Positions 51,983 to 61,950 are shown, counted from the first letter of the stretch. The stretch is DNA of 64,000 nt from Mesorhizobium sp. SARCC-RB16n (GCF_008520305.1 NZ_ML703268.1:62001-126000), one strand, 5' to 3'. Numbers and translations are program-made. The notes: a model not told the origin generated them from the sequence alone.

Positions 51983-53056
51983 ATGACACCGGACATCGAA
52001 ACAATCGGCATTGCAGACCTGTTCGGACCGCCCTCGCCCGCCCGCGACCGCGCCGACGCCAGGATCATGGCCGCCGCATCCGGCATCGGCTTCATGGCGG
52101 TCCGGGATTTTCCCGGCGATGACTGGCTGACGCCGGACAAGCGCGCGCAATTGCTGCGCATCTTCGCGCTTCCCGATGCCGGCAAGCAGGAACTGCTGCG
52201 CTGGAATTTCGATCATACGAAGAAGAATTTCTACCGCGGCTGGTTTCCGTTGCAGCCGCAAGCCGTTTCTTACAAGGAAGGCATCGACATGGGGCCAGAC
52301 CTTGCCGATGCGGCGCGAGTTTCAGATTCCGACGATCCCTTGTGCGAGCCGACACCATTGCCGGGCGAAAATGCGCTGCCCGGCTGGCGTACCGCCGCAG
52401 CTGACTACTATCGCGCGATGGAGACGGTCGGCACCATGCTGATGCGGTCCATCGCCCGCGGGCTTGGCCTGCCTGAACTGATCTTCGATTCCTATTTCGA
52501 CGGTGGCATCTCGACGTTGCGCCTGATCCGCTATCCCTTGCGCGACGCCAATGCCGGCGTCGACACCAGCGGGCCGGAGTTTTCGGTGATCCACAAGGGC
52601 GAGACACGCACCATCATCGGCCGCGAACATGCCGATTCAGGCTTCGTCACTTTACTGGCGCAGGATGGCGTAGAGGGGTTGCAGGCAAAGAACCTCGTCG
52701 GCGAATGGGTCGACGTGCCTCCAGCCAATGGCACACTGGCGGTCAATTTCGGCCAGTTGCTGGAACGTTGGACCGGCGGCCGCGTGCGGGCGACACGGCA
52801 CCGGGTCATTGCGCCAAAAACGGTGCGGTTCTCGATCCCGTTCTTCTACGAGCCGCGCGTCGACGCGGAAATCTCGCCCCTGCCATTGGAGGGCGCCGAA
52901 CCGTTCGAGCCGTTTCTCTACGGCGACTATCTCTGGGAGTCGGCGACGAATTTCGTCGAGATGAGCGGCATCAAGCATCTGAGGCAGCCGCGCCGCGCCA
53001 AGGCTCCTAAGCAGCACGACGGCCGTCTCGCTGGAGATGGCCGGCGGAGACTATGA
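51983..53056 (+). CDS. 2-Oxoglutarate/Fe(II)-dependent oxygenase (isopenicillin-N-synthase type)
   Basis: The 357-residue protein has the iron ligands H-x-D in REHADSGFVTLL and H in RATRHRVI, and the 2-oxoglutarate-binding RFSIPFFYEP. The N-terminal half carries DRADARIMAAASGIGFMAVR, as in DIOX_N domains. The substrate is not evident. ATG 51983 with AGGAC is preferred over ATG 51923. It converges on the ParB-like gene. Confidence 0.9.
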   Translation: MTPDIETIGIADLFGPPSPARDRADARIMAAASGIGFMAVRDFPGDDWLTPDKRAQLLRIFALPDAGKQELLRWNFDHTKKNFYRGWFPLQPQAVSYKEGIDMGPDLADAARVSDSDDPLCEPTPLPGENALPGWRTAAADYYRAMETVGTMLMRSIARGLGLPELIFDSYFDGGISTLRLIRYPLRDANAGVDTSGPEFSVIHKGETRTIIGREHADSGFVTLLAQDGVEGLQAKNLVGEWVDVPPANGTLAVNFGQLLERWTGGRVRATRHRVIAPKTVRFSIPFFYEPRVDAEISPLPLEGAEPFEPFLYGDYLWESATNFVEMSGIKHLRQPRRAKAPKQHDGRLAGDGRRRL

Positions 53057-53081
53057 GTGCTGCAGGCGAAGGAGGCGTGTG

Positions 53082-53330
53082 TCAATGGCGCTTGGCTTGC
53101 ACCAGATAGGCGTCGATCTCTGATTCGCCAAGCCATCTTGCGGCTTCGAGCCGATGCAGGCCTTCAACGAGGATATGGCGCTTGCCGTCGTGGCGGACCT
53201 GGATCGGCGTCTTCATGCCGTTCTCCAATATATCCTCGGCCAGATGCCGGACGGTCTCGGGGTGCAGCGTCTTCTTGCGCGCGGTGGGCACGTAGATGTC
53301 GTCGACCTTGACCTTTTGCACCCTGAGCAT
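53082..53330 (-). CDS. Small ParB-like nuclease-domain protein
   Basis: The 82-residue protein resembles the ParB N-terminal/sulfiredoxin-like fold: VKVDDIYVPTARKKTLHPET, ILENGMKTPIQVRH and ILVEGLHRLEAARWLGESEI, with the conserved G-x-H-R-x-x-A segment. No DNA-binding helix-turn-helix follows, so it is a stand-alone domain. GGGGACAG precedes ATG 53330. Confidence 0.85.
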   Translation of the reverse strand: MLRVQKVKVDDIYVPTARKKTLHPETVRHLAEDILENGMKTPIQVRHDGKRHILVEGLHRLEAARWLGESEIDAYLVQAKRH

Positions 53331-53516
53331 GGCTGTCCCCGTGGCGGAACTGCCGCCGTCTTCCTGAGATAGTCGGTTTGTTCGGGAGGGCCAAGGGCTC
53401 GGCTAACGAATGTCGGCTCAATCGGAAACCACCGGCCAAATCGTCAGCTGTTTGCCTGTCGCAGCGCGTTTCGATATGGGGTCTGGCAGTCTTCAATGAA
53501 GGTCGGAACGGATCCC

Positions 53517-53933
53517 ATGAGCAAATCCCTCGTCACCTTCGTGGGCGTCGCGCATCCCTGGATGTGCGATGTGATGGGGCACATGAATGTGCGCCATTAC
53601 GCGGCGATGTTCGACGATGCCAGTTTCCAGCTGCTCGGCCATATCGCGGGACAGGACGGCAGCCAGGCATCACAAACCGGATGGGCCGACGTGCGCACCG
53701 AAATCGACTATCGCCACGAGACGAAGGCCGGCTCGCTGATCACAATCCGCTCGCATGTAGTGAAAATCGGCCGTACCTCCGTCAGCTTCGAACAGGTGAT
53801 GTCCGGATCGATCGATGGCATCGTCCATGCATCGAGTCGGACCACAACCGTGTGCTTCGATCTTGGCGCGCGCGCCGCGGTGGCGCTGGACGAGCCGATG
53901 CGCAACCGAGCTTCGGCCTTACTCATCGAATAG
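53517..53933 (+). CDS. Acyl-CoA thioesterase (hotdog fold, 4HBT type)
   Basis: The 138-residue protein has CDVMGHMNVRHYAAMFDDAS, the variant D-x-x-GHxN-x-x-Y active-site helix of 4HBT thioesterases. It is related in size to betainyl-CoA and similar thioesterases that sit with BKACE enzymes in carnitine-type degradation. It converges on the lysR gene, and the BKACE operon lies on the other side of the regulator. ATG 53517 is preferred to ATG 53496. Role in CoA-ester hydrolysis of that pathway is inferred. Confidence 0.85.
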   Translation: MSKSLVTFVGVAHPWMCDVMGHMNVRHYAAMFDDASFQLLGHIAGQDGSQASQTGWADVRTEIDYRHETKAGSLITIRSHVVKIGRTSVSFEQVMSGSIDGIVHASSRTTTVCFDLGARAAVALDEPMRNRASALLIE

Positions 53934-53946
53934 ACCCGCGTCGGCC

Positions 53947-54906
53947 TCAATCGCCGTAGATGCGATCCTGCAACGGCGTTTTGGCGATCAGGGCCTGAAT
54001 TCCGGACAGTAGCGCCTGCTCGGCGCGATTCATCGCCTTGTCGGGATTGGTCAGCAGGAAGATGTCGATCGCCGGCGGCGCATCGTAAGGCGGCAGCCGC
54101 CACAGCACGCCATCGGCCACGTCGCGCCGCGCGACATGCAGCGGCAGCGGACCGATGCCGAGCCCGGCGACGATCATGCGTCGCACCTCCTCCAAGCTCG
54201 AAGACACGCCGACGACGTCGGCATTCAGCTTGGCCTCGCTGCGCAGCAACGCCACGGGCCGCAAGGCGTCCGAAATGTGGTCAGTCTGGAAGGATACGGA
54301 TGGCTCGCCCCGCAGATCGGCAAGCGTCAGCCCAGTTTTTCCGTAGAGCCTGTGTTGCGGGCCGCAGAAAAAACCGAAGAACTCGCGATAAACCATCGCG
54401 TAGTCCAGTGCCTGATCGCGCTGGCTGACGAGGCAGATGCCGAAAGAGGCGCGACGCTCCCGCACCTGCTTGGCGACTTCCGTGCTTGCCGCGACCGAGA
54501 TAGTGATGGAGGCGCGCGGGTAGTTGCGGTGAAACTCCGCCAGCGCCCGGTCGAAGAGTGGCGAGACCACATGGCTGGCGGTCGCGACCATGACGTGGCC
54601 GGTGACGTCGTCGCTGATCCCACGCATCAGCAGCGGCAGTTGCGATATGGTGCCGAACACCTCCACGCTCTGCTCATAGATCAGGCGCCCGACCTCGGTG
54701 AGTTCGAAGCGTGTCGCATCGCGCTCGACCAAGCGTCGGCCAACGCGGTCTTCCAGGCGCCTCAGCGCATTGCTGACGCTGGGTTGCTTGAGGTTGAGGC
54801 GCTCGGCGGCGCGCGTGATGCTCTTCACTTCGGCGATGACGACGAATGTGCGCAACAGGTTCCAGTCGAGGTCCCAGACCAGACGTTCGGGGCGCGGCAA
54901 TGCCAT
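53947..54906 (-). CDS. LysR-family transcriptional regulator
   Basis: The 319-residue protein has a helix-turn-helix domain (about 12-70) with ITRAAERLNLKQPSVSNALR and RLEDRVGRRLVERDATRFEL, and a C-terminal effector-binding domain (about 95-300, SRVLP-like ISVAASTEVAKQVRERRASF). It lies divergent from an ABC importer operon and presumably controls it in response to its substrate or a metabolite. ATG 54906 is used. Confidence 0.92.
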   Translation of the reverse strand: MALPRPERLVWDLDWNLLRTFVVIAEVKSITRAAERLNLKQPSVSNALRRLEDRVGRRLVERDATRFELTEVGRLIYEQSVEVFGTISQLPLLMRGISDDVTGHVMVATASHVVSPLFDRALAEFHRNYPRASITISVAASTEVAKQVRERRASFGICLVSQRDQALDYAMVYREFFGFFCGPQHRLYGKTGLTLADLRGEPSVSFQTDHISDALRPVALLRSEAKLNADVVGVSSSLEEVRRMIVAGLGIGPLPLHVARRDVADGVLWRLPPYDAPPAIDIFLLTNPDKAMNRAEQALLSGIQALIAKTPLQDRIYGD

Positions 54907-54941
54907 TCCTGATATCTATGCTCCCTATTCCCATTATCTAT

Positions 54942-54960
54942 TTGCGCAATGCTTGGGCAA
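54942..54960. promoter_or_regulatory. Possible LysR operator in the divergent promoter region
   Basis: TTGC-N11-GCAA lies between the lysR start and the importer operon. LysR proteins often bind interrupted palindromes of this size, though T-N11-A itself is not exact. Low confidence. Confidence 0.3.
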
Positions 54961-55042
54961 AGGCAATCATTGACATCAGGAGAGCGCCCCAACGCCTCCC
55001 AAGAACAGGCCATCGCGCTCCATCCAGAGGACAGAAATTCAG

Positions 55043-55825
55043 ATGAACAAGGTATTTTCCGGCATCGCGGTTGCCGCGCTGCTGCTTGCGTCGACCTTCA
55101 CGGCCGTTTCGTCCAGAGCCGACGATCTCGAAAAGATCAAGGCGGCGGGCGAACTGAAGATTTCCATGAGCGGGCAGTATCCGCCCTTCAACTTCGTCAA
55201 CGACCAGAACGAGGTCGTCGGCTTCGACGCCGACATCGGCAAGGCCATCGCCGAACGCATCGGCGTCAAGGGCATCATCATCACCGCCGCCTGGGATGGC
55301 ATCATCGCCGGCCTGCTCGCCAACAAATACGACACCGTCGTCGGCTCGATGACGGTCACGCCGGAGCGTGAGAAGGTGGTCGATTTCGTCGGCCCCTACT
55401 ATCACGCCGGCCGCGCGGTCTTCGTGAACCGGGATTCCAAGGTGCAGAGCCTGGACGACCTCAAGGGCAAGACGCTTGGCGTGACGCTGGGCGAGACGCA
55501 CGAGAAATGGGCGCGCGCGCAAGGTGGCTGGGACGTCCGCACCTATAAGGGCTTGCCGGAATTGTTGCTGGAATTGAAGGCGGGCCGTGTCGATGCCATC
55601 GTCGTCGACAACATTCCGGTCATGGTCGCCGTCAAGGAAACCGGCGAGAAGGTGCGCAAGCTCGACACGCCTGACATCGAAGGCGGCAGCGTCGCCATCG
55701 GCATCGCCATCCGCAAGGACAATCCGGAGCTCAAGGCCGCCATGCAGAAGGCATTGGACGGGATGATGGCCGACGGCACTTACGAGAAGATCTCCAAGCG
55801 GTGGGTCGGCAGCGACATTCGCTGA
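55043..55825 (+). CDS. Amino-acid-type ABC transporter substrate-binding protein
   Basis: The 260-residue protein has a signal peptide (about 1-27) and the family 3 solute-binding fold: ELKISMSGQYPPFNFVNDQN, GFDADIGKAIAERIGVKG and GSMTVTPEREKVVDFVGPYY. It binds a polar amino acid or related amine. First gene of an operon with two permeases and an ATPase, followed by catabolic enzymes, so the substrate is probably the one degraded by those enzymes. Confidence 0.92.
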   Translation: MNKVFSGIAVAALLLASTFTAVSSRADDLEKIKAAGELKISMSGQYPPFNFVNDQNEVVGFDADIGKAIAERIGVKGIIITAAWDGIIAGLLANKYDTVVGSMTVTPEREKVVDFVGPYYHAGRAVFVNRDSKVQSLDDLKGKTLGVTLGETHEKWARAQGGWDVRTYKGLPELLLELKAGRVDAIVVDNIPVMVAVKETGEKVRKLDTPDIEGGSVAIGIAIRKDNPELKAAMQKALDGMMADGTYEKISKRWVGSDIR

Positions 55826-55889
55826 TCCCTTCCGGTTTCAGGCGGCCGGGTCGCCTGAAAACCAAACGACATTCCTTCTGGGCCAACCC

Positions 55890-56537
55890 ATGGATTTCTC
55901 CTTGATGAGCCGTGTCTTCCCGTTCTTCGTGGAAGCGGCGTTCGTGACGCTGGAACTTACGGTGCTGGCCCTGGTTCTGGGGCTAGTTGCCGCCGCGCCG
56001 GCCGCAACCGCTCGGATGTCGAGATCGGCAATCCTGCGGACCATCGGCACCGTCTATGTCAGCCTGTTTCGCGGTACACCCTGCCTGATCCAGCTGTTCG
56101 TGCTCTATTTCGGCGGGCCGCAGATCGGCATCAACCTGGACCCGTTCGGGGCTGGCGTGATCGGCCTTGGCCTCAACATCGGTGCCTATATGGCGGAATC
56201 GATCCGAGGTGCGGTGATGGCGGTCGATCGCGGCCAGACTGAGGCTGCCCGCACGATCGGATTCAGCCGTTTCCAGACCTTGCGCAAAGTCGTACTGCCG
56301 CAGGCCGCTAGGCTGATGATCCGGCCGCTCGGCGTCAACACGGTCGCCTTACTGAAGGGTTCCGCGCTGGTGTCCACCATTTCGGTGGTGGAGCTGACCT
56401 ATACGGCGCAGCGTTTCATCGGCTCGACCTACAAGCCATTCGAGATTTTCGGCGTCGCGGCCCTGCTTTACATGATCATGGTCTACGCCGTCGCCCGCAT
56501 CGTCGACTTGCTCGACAAGCGCTTTGCCATCATCTGA
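55890..56537 (+). CDS. Amino-acid-type ABC transporter permease 1
   Basis: The 215-residue protein has about five membrane helices and the ABC permease EAA motif around GRGQTEAARTIGFSRFQTLR-type residues (ESIRGAVMAVDRGQTEAART). FRGTPCLIQLFVLYFGGPQI is the typical family entry. It pairs with the following permease to form a heterodimer. Confidence 0.92.
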   Translation: MDFSLMSRVFPFFVEAAFVTLELTVLALVLGLVAAAPAATARMSRSAILRTIGTVYVSLFRGTPCLIQLFVLYFGGPQIGINLDPFGAGVIGLGLNIGAYMAESIRGAVMAVDRGQTEAARTIGFSRFQTLRKVVLPQAARLMIRPLGVNTVALLKGSALVSTISVVELTYTAQRFIGSTYKPFEIFGVAALLYMIMVYAVARIVDLLDKRFAII

Positions 56538-56549
56538 CCGGGGAGCGTG

Positions 56550-57209
56550 ATGCAAGGTCTCGATTTCAGCGTTGTCGTGCCCTACTGGGACCTTCTTCTG
56601 ACCGGCGCCTGGTGGACAGCCGTGCTGACGGTCTCGGCTGGAGCCCTCAGTTTCGTCTTCGGCATCCTGTTTGCCGTCATCGTGCTCTATGCGCCGGCGA
56701 TCATTGCCTATCCCGTACGCGCCTTCATGTGGGTATTCATGGGTACGCCGCTGCTGCTGCAGCTTTTCCTGATCTATTTCGGACTGGTGCAGATCGGCAT
56801 CGATATCCCTGCCCTTGTCGCAGGCATTGTCGGACTTGGCTTCCACTTTGCCGTCTATAACGCTGACGTCATCCGCGCGGGCATCGTCGCGGTCGATGTC
56901 GGCCAGACGGAGGGCGCGCGCAGCATCGGCTTCGGCAAATGGCAGGCGCTGCACTATGTCGTGATACCGCAAGCCGTCCGTAACACGGCGCCGCCGATCG
57001 GCAGCAACCTGATCGCGTTGTTGAAGGAGTCTTCCATCGTCTCGGTCATCGGCATCGCGGAACTCGTTCACTCGGCGCAACTGGCGATCAGCGAAACGTT
57101 CCGCCCGTTCGAATTCTACATCACGGCCGCCGCGCTCTATTACATCTTGAACCTTGTGCTGGAAGCGGCCTTGCATCGGTTTGAACGGCACGTGGAGGTT
57201 TCTCGATGA
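56550..57209 (+). CDS. Amino-acid-type ABC transporter permease 2
   Basis: The 219-residue protein has [20 protein letters not shown] and the EAA loop [23 protein letters not shown] 56550 has GGGAG four bases upstream; a GTG one codon before is an alternative. Its end overlaps the ATPase gene by four bases (ATGA). Confidence 0.92.
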   Translation: MQGLDFSVVVPYWDLLLTGAWWTAVLTVSAGALSFVFGILFAVIVLYAPAIIAYPVRAFMWVFMGTPLLLQLFLIYFGLVQIGIDIPALVAGIVGLGFHFAVYNADVIRAGIVAVDVGQTEGARSIGFGKWQALHYVVIPQAVRNTAPPIGSNLIALLKESSIVSVIGIAELVHSAQLAISETFRPFEFYITAAALYYILNLVLEAALHRFERHVEVSR

Positions 57210-57970
57210 GCACGCAGTGGCCAATGGTGGAGGTTCGCGGCGCACGCAAAGCTTTCGGCGCGGTCGAGGTTCTCAGAGGCATCGACCTGTCGGTCCAGCG
57301 CGGGCAGATCGTGGCGATCATCGGGCCGAGCGGTTCCGGCAAGAGCACGCTGCTGCGCTCTATCAACCATCTCGAGACGTTGAACGGCGGTGAAGTCTGG
57401 CTGGATGGCGTGCAGGTCAACCAGAAGCTGCACGGCCAGGCCTTCGAGCGGCACATCAACAAGGTGCGCCAGCAGATGGGCATGGTGTTCCAGCACTTCA
57501 ATCTGTTCCCGCACCTGACGGTGATCCAGAACATCACCATGGGGCCGGTGATCCTGAAAGGCATGCCCAAAGCCGATGCCAAGGCGTTCGCGCAGAGCCT
57601 GCTGTCCAAGGTTGGGCTTGCCGACAAGATCGACGCCTACCCCTCGCGGCTTTCGGGCGGCCAGAAGCAGCGTGTGGCGATAGCGCGGGCTCTGGCCATG
57701 CAGCCCAAGGTGATGCTGTTCGACGAGGCCACCTCGGCGCTCGACCCGGAGTTGGTCGACGAGGTCAACGCGGTGATGAAACAGCTTGCCGCCGAACACA
57801 TGACCATGCTCATCGTAACACATGAGATGCGCTTTGCCGGCGAAGTCGCCGACCGTGTGCTGTTCATGGATGGCGGCGTGGTGGTGGAAGAAGGCCCGCC
57901 GGCCGACATCTTTCGCGCGCCGCGGAAGGAACGCACGCGCACCTTCCTCAAGAAATATCTTTCCGCCTGA
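57206..57970 (+). CDS. Amino-acid-type ABC transporter ATP-binding protein
   Basis: The 254-residue protein has a Walker [19 protein letters not shown], the Q-loop in [15 protein letters not shown], signature [19 protein letters not shown] and Walker [17 protein letters not shown]. It energises the importer encoded by the three upstream genes and is translated from an overlapping start. Confidence 0.95.
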   Translation: MSTQWPMVEVRGARKAFGAVEVLRGIDLSVQRGQIVAIIGPSGSGKSTLLRSINHLETLNGGEVWLDGVQVNQKLHGQAFERHINKVRQQMGMVFQHFNLFPHLTVIQNITMGPVILKGMPKADAKAFAQSLLSKVGLADKIDAYPSRLSGGQKQRVAIARALAMQPKVMLFDEATSALDPELVDEVNAVMKQLAAEHMTMLIVTHEMRFAGEVADRVLFMDGGVVVEEGPPADIFRAPRKERTRTFLKKYLSA

Positions 57971-57975
57971 GCAAG

Positions 57976-59619
57976 ATGATGACCAGATTGATCACTGAAT
58001 TTCCCGATTTCGGACTGACGCCCGAGCAGCGCCGTCATGCCGTGCGCGGCCACTATTACGAATGGCCAGGCATGGATGGCGAGCGCGGCGAGATCTGGTG
58101 CTATAGCGACCGGTTTTCGTACCGTACCGGTGAGACAGTTACACTGCACATCAGCTCGACCGCTCCGTCCTTCGGCATGACGATCGTTCGGGACGGCGGC
58201 ACCGAGACGAAAGTGTTCGAGAAGTCGGGCATCGCATCGCTCTGGCAGGACAGTCCGGACCAATGCTCGGCCGAAGGCTGCGGCTGGGAAGCCTCCTTCG
58301 AGTTTCGCGTGGGAAGTGACTGGCCGTCCGGCGCCTACCGCGTGACGCTGACCGCGGACGGACGCGACGGCAAGCCGATCCAATCCCACCATCTGTTCAT
58401 CGTCAGCCCGCAGTCTGGCAAGAAACCCGGCCGTGTGCTGCAGGTGGCGGCGACGGGCACCTGGCTTGCCTACAACACCTGGGGCGGTTCCAACCATTAT
58501 CAGGGCATCACCGGACCCGACCGGGACCAGTATTCGCCCATCGTGTCGACGCAGCGCCCCTGGTGCCGCGGCTTCGTCGTGCTGCCCGGGGATGCGCCGC
58601 GCGTGCCGCTGGAGGTCGCGGTGCTGCCGAAGACCGTGCCGCGCTACCCGCACATGGAATGGGCGCTCGCCACCGGCCATTCGAAGAAATACGCCTCGTC
58701 GGGCTGGGCCAGCTACGACAGCCATTTTTTTCGCTTTGCCGAGCGGGCTGGTTATGATGTCGACCTGACAAGCCAGCATGATCTGCATTTCTCGCCTGAG
58801 ATTCTCGACGGCTACGATTGCGCGGTCTTTGTCGGCCATGACGAATACTGGACCTGGGAAATGCGCGATGCAGTCGACAACTATGTCGAGCGCGGCGGCC
58901 ATGCGGCGCGCTTTGCCGGCAATTTCATGTGGCAGACGCGGCTCGAGGACGAGGGCCGTCGGCAGGTCTGCTACAAATACCGCGCCCGGGCCGAGGATCC
59001 CGCCTATCACGGCGGCGACGTGACACGCGCCACCAATTCCTGGGAAGCGCCCGAAATCGGCCGGCCGGGTTCAGCCACCTTCGGGCTCAATGCCACCCGT
59101 GGCCTTTACGCGGGCTGGGGCGGCTGTGCGCCGCGCGGCATCCGCGGTTTTCCAGTCTACCGGCCCGAGCATTGGGCCTTCGCCGGCACCGGCATCTATT
59201 ACGGTGACCTGCTCGGCGCCGACAGCCATGTCTATGGTTATGAGGTCGACGGGCTCGAATTCGAGCTACGCGGTGGCCTGCCCTACCCGACCGCGTCCAG
59301 CGGTGCGCCCGATGGCTTGCAGGTGCTGGCCGTCGGCATGGCAAGCCAAGTCGAAGAGAGCGCCGACATTCCGGTCGAGGACCAGTTCCTCACCGACGAG
59401 GATGGCCGCTTCAGCGCCGAGACGCTGTTTGGCGACAGAAGCAACGCCAATCTCGAAAAGGTCAAACGCAGCAATGGCATGATCGTCAATTTTCCACGCG
59501 GCAAGGGCGAAGTGTTTCACGCCGGAAGCTGCGAATGGGTTGCCGGCCTGCTAAGACAAGACCCGATGGTCGAACGGGTTACCCAGAATGTCCTCGATCG
59601 CTATCTTGGAAAGTCCTGA
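57976..59619 (+). CDS. N,N-dimethylformamidase large-subunit-like protein
   Basis: The 547-residue protein resembles the large (beta) subunit of N,N-dimethylformamidase, which hydrolyses the C-N bond of an amide with a mononuclear iron centre. Key sequence elements are CAVFVGHDEYWTWEMRDAVD, whose HxEYW block matches the active-site segment, and AGNFMWQTRLEDEG and ATGTWLAYNTWGGSN. It is shorter than known DMFases (over 700 residues) and no small alpha subunit is visible nearby, so the amide it acts on is probably different. It lies 5 bases after the ATPase gene. Confidence 0.8.
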   Translation: MMTRLITEFPDFGLTPEQRRHAVRGHYYEWPGMDGERGEIWCYSDRFSYRTGETVTLHISSTAPSFGMTIVRDGGTETKVFEKSGIASLWQDSPDQCSAEGCGWEASFEFRVGSDWPSGAYRVTLTADGRDGKPIQSHHLFIVSPQSGKKPGRVLQVAATGTWLAYNTWGGSNHYQGITGPDRDQYSPIVSTQRPWCRGFVVLPGDAPRVPLEVAVLPKTVPRYPHMEWALATGHSKKYASSGWASYDSHFFRFAERAGYDVDLTSQHDLHFSPEILDGYDCAVFVGHDEYWTWEMRDAVDNYVERGGHAARFAGNFMWQTRLEDEGRRQVCYKYRARAEDPAYHGGDVTRATNSWEAPEIGRPGSATFGLNATRGLYAGWGGCAPRGIRGFPVYRPEHWAFAGTGIYYGDLLGADSHVYGYEVDGLEFELRGGLPYPTASSGAPDGLQVLAVGMASQVEESADIPVEDQFLTDEDGRFSAETLFGDRSNANLEKVKRSNGMIVNFPRGKGEVFHAGSCEWVAGLLRQDPMVERVTQNVLDRYLGKS

Positions 59620-59620
59620 C

Positions 59621-61006
59621 ATGTCGAAAGTCCAGCCTGCCATTCAAGACACCGACGCCCGCCGCCAATCGCATTTGTTCTACCTATCCAGCCTGCGCCG
59701 GCCGCTGATCGACCGCGCCGAAGGCATCTATATGTGGACGCAGGATGGCCGCCGTTTCATCGACGGATCGAGCGGTCCGATGGTCGCCAATATCGGCCAT
59801 TCCAACCGTAATGTGCTCGATGCGATGAAGCGGCAGATGGACCGCGCCACCTTCGCCTACCGACTGCATTTCGAAAACGAGCCGGCCGAGGAGCTGGCGC
59901 GTGAACTTGCCGGTAAGCTGCCGGAAGGCATGGACCGCATCTTCTTCGTCTCCGGCGGGTCGGAGGCTACGGAATCCTGCATCAAGCTGGCGCGGCAATG
60001 GGCGGTGGCCACCGGCCAGGCGAGCCGCTGGAAGGTCATCACGCGCTTCCCTTCCTATCATGGCGGCACGCTGGGTTCGCTTTCGATCACCGGCGACGAC
60101 GCACTGGCCGAAAGTTTTACACCGATGATGCGGGTGATGCCGACCGTGCCGGCACCGACCGCCTGGCGCGACCGCGACAATCTCTCGATGGAGCAGCGCG
60201 GCATCCGTTACGCCGACATGCTGGAGGAAAAGATCCTCGCCGAAGGTGCCGAAAGCGTCGTCGCCTTCATCATGGAGCCGATCGGCGGCGCAGCGACCGC
60301 AGCGCTTGTCGCGCCAGACAGCTACTACGCGCGCATCCGCGAGATCTGCGATCGCTACGGCATCCTGCTGATCCATGACGAAGTGATGAGCGGGGCCGGC
60401 CGCACCGGCAAATTCCTCGGCGGCGACCACTGGAACTGCAAGCCTGATATCGTCGCGCTGTCGAAGGGGCTGGGATCGGGCTATGCGCCGCTCGGGGCAT
60501 TGGCGGCGCCGATGCGGCTGGTCGAGCCACTGCTCGCCTCCGGCGGCTTCCAGCACGGCCACACCTATGCCGGCAACCCGCTCGCCTGCGCCGCCGGGCT
60601 TGCCGTGCTTGGCGAAATGGACCGGCTCGACCTGATCGCCAATGCAGCTGCCATGGGCGACGTGCTGATGGACGGATTGAAGGGTCTGGCGAAGCGCTTC
60701 CCGTTCATTGCCGATGTGCGCGGCAAGGGCCTGCTGACAGGCGCCGAAATGGTCGCCGATCCCGATACGCTAAAGCCGATCGACCAGAGCAAGAAAGCGA
60801 CGCAACGGCTGCTCGACCTCGCCTATGAGCGCGGGCTGATCATCTATGGACGGAGGGTCAAGGGCGGCGTCGACGGCGACAATTTCATGGTCGCGCCGCC
60901 GATGATCGTCACCAGCGAACAGGTCGGCGAGATCATCTCGATCATCGGCGATTCGCTTGAGGTCCTGGCCTCCGAGCTCGACCTGCCAGTTGAAGGCCGG
61001 GGGTAG
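59621..61006 (+). CDS. Class III (omega-amino acid) aminotransferase
   Basis: The 461-residue PLP fold type I enzyme has GAEATES-type motif FVSGGSEATESCIKLARQWA, DEVMSGAGRTGKF and the PLP lysine in ALSKGLGSGYAPLGA. It moves amino groups from omega- or beta-amino acids, or amines, to an acceptor, giving an aldehyde or keto acid. Here it would feed the following BKACE enzyme if its product is a beta-keto acid. ATG 59621 follows one base after the preceding stop. Confidence 0.93.
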   Translation: MSKVQPAIQDTDARRQSHLFYLSSLRRPLIDRAEGIYMWTQDGRRFIDGSSGPMVANIGHSNRNVLDAMKRQMDRATFAYRLHFENEPAEELARELAGKLPEGMDRIFFVSGGSEATESCIKLARQWAVATGQASRWKVITRFPSYHGGTLGSLSITGDDALAESFTPMMRVMPTVPAPTAWRDRDNLSMEQRGIRYADMLEEKILAEGAESVVAFIMEPIGGAATAALVAPDSYYARIREICDRYGILLIHDEVMSGAGRTGKFLGGDHWNCKPDIVALSKGLGSGYAPLGALAAPMRLVEPLLASGGFQHGHTYAGNPLACAAGLAVLGEMDRLDLIANAAAMGDVLMDGLKGLAKRFPFIADVRGKGLLTGAEMVADPDTLKPIDQSKKATQRLLDLAYERGLIIYGRRVKGGVDGDNFMVAPPMIVTSEQVGEIISIIGDSLEVLASELDLPVEGRG

Positions 61007-61011
61007 AGGAA

Positions 61012-61941
61012 ATGGCGCCGCGAAAAGTCATCATCACTTGCGCCGTCACAGGCTCGGTGCACACGCCGTCGATGTCGCCCTATCTGCCGGTGACGCCGGA
61101 CCAGATTGCCGCGAACGCCATCGCGGCGGCCGAGGCCGGCGCCTCGATCCTGCATCTGCATGCCCGCGACCCCAAAGACGGACGGCCAACGGCCGATCCG
61201 GATGTCTACATGCAATTCCTGCCGCGCATCAAGCAGGCGACGTCTGCGGTCATCAACATCACCACCGGCGGCTCCTCGCTGATGACACTGGACCAGCGGC
61301 TTGCTGCACCGCTGCGCGCCGAGCCCGAAATGTGCTCGCTCAACATGGGCTCGATGAATTTCGCGCTGTTCCCGATGCTGGACAAGCCGCGGGAATGGCA
61401 GCACGAATGGGAACCGAAGCTGCTGGAAGCCACCCGCGACACCATTTTCAAGAACACCTTCGCCGACATGGAGGGTGTGCTTGAGAGGCTGGGCAAGGGT
61501 TGCGGCACCCGCTTCGAATTCGAGTGCTACGACGTCGGCCACCTCTATTCGCTGGCGCATTTCCGAGACCGTGGCCTGGTGTCGGGGCCGCTGTTCATCC
61601 AATTCGTGCTTGGCATTCTGGGCGGCATCGGCGCCGATCCCGACAATCTCATCCACATGAAGCGCATCGCCGACAAATTGTTCGGCGACAGCTATCAGTT
61701 CTCGGTGCTGGCCGCGGGCCGCAACCAGATGCCGTTGATCTCCATCGCTGCGGCCATGGGCGGCAACGTGCGTGTCGGTCTGGAAGACAGCCTCTACGAT
61801 GGCCGCCAGTTGGCGAAGTCCAACGCTGACCAAGTGCGCCGCATCCGTGGCATTCTCGATGGGCTGTCGCTGGAGGTTGCCACGCCGGCCGAAGCGCGCG
61901 ACATGCTGGCGCTCAAGGGCGGCGACCGGGTGGCTTTTTGA
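61012..61941 (+). CDS. Beta-keto acid cleavage enzyme (BKACE, former DUF849)
   Basis: BKACE enzymes condense a beta-keto acid with acetyl-CoA and release acetoacetate and a new acyl-CoA. The 309-residue TIM-barrel protein has the family motifs VIITCAVTGSVHTPSMSPYL, ILHLHARDPKDGRPT (zinc HxH) and NVRVGLEDSLYDGRQLAKSN (E ligand). Substrates vary from 3-keto-5-aminohexanoate to dehydrocarnitine, so the exact substrate is open. ATG 61012 has GAGGAA five bases away, coupled to the aminotransferase gene. Confidence 0.93.
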   Translation: MAPRKVIITCAVTGSVHTPSMSPYLPVTPDQIAANAIAAAEAGASILHLHARDPKDGRPTADPDVYMQFLPRIKQATSAVINITTGGSSLMTLDQRLAAPLRAEPEMCSLNMGSMNFALFPMLDKPREWQHEWEPKLLEATRDTIFKNTFADMEGVLERLGKGCGTRFEFECYDVGHLYSLAHFRDRGLVSGPLFIQFVLGILGGIGADPDNLIHMKRIADKLFGDSYQFSVLAAGRNQMPLISIAAAMGGNVRVGLEDSLYDGRQLAKSNADQVRRIRGILDGLSLEVATPAEARDMLALKGGDRVAF

Positions 61942-61950
61942 GACAAGACC

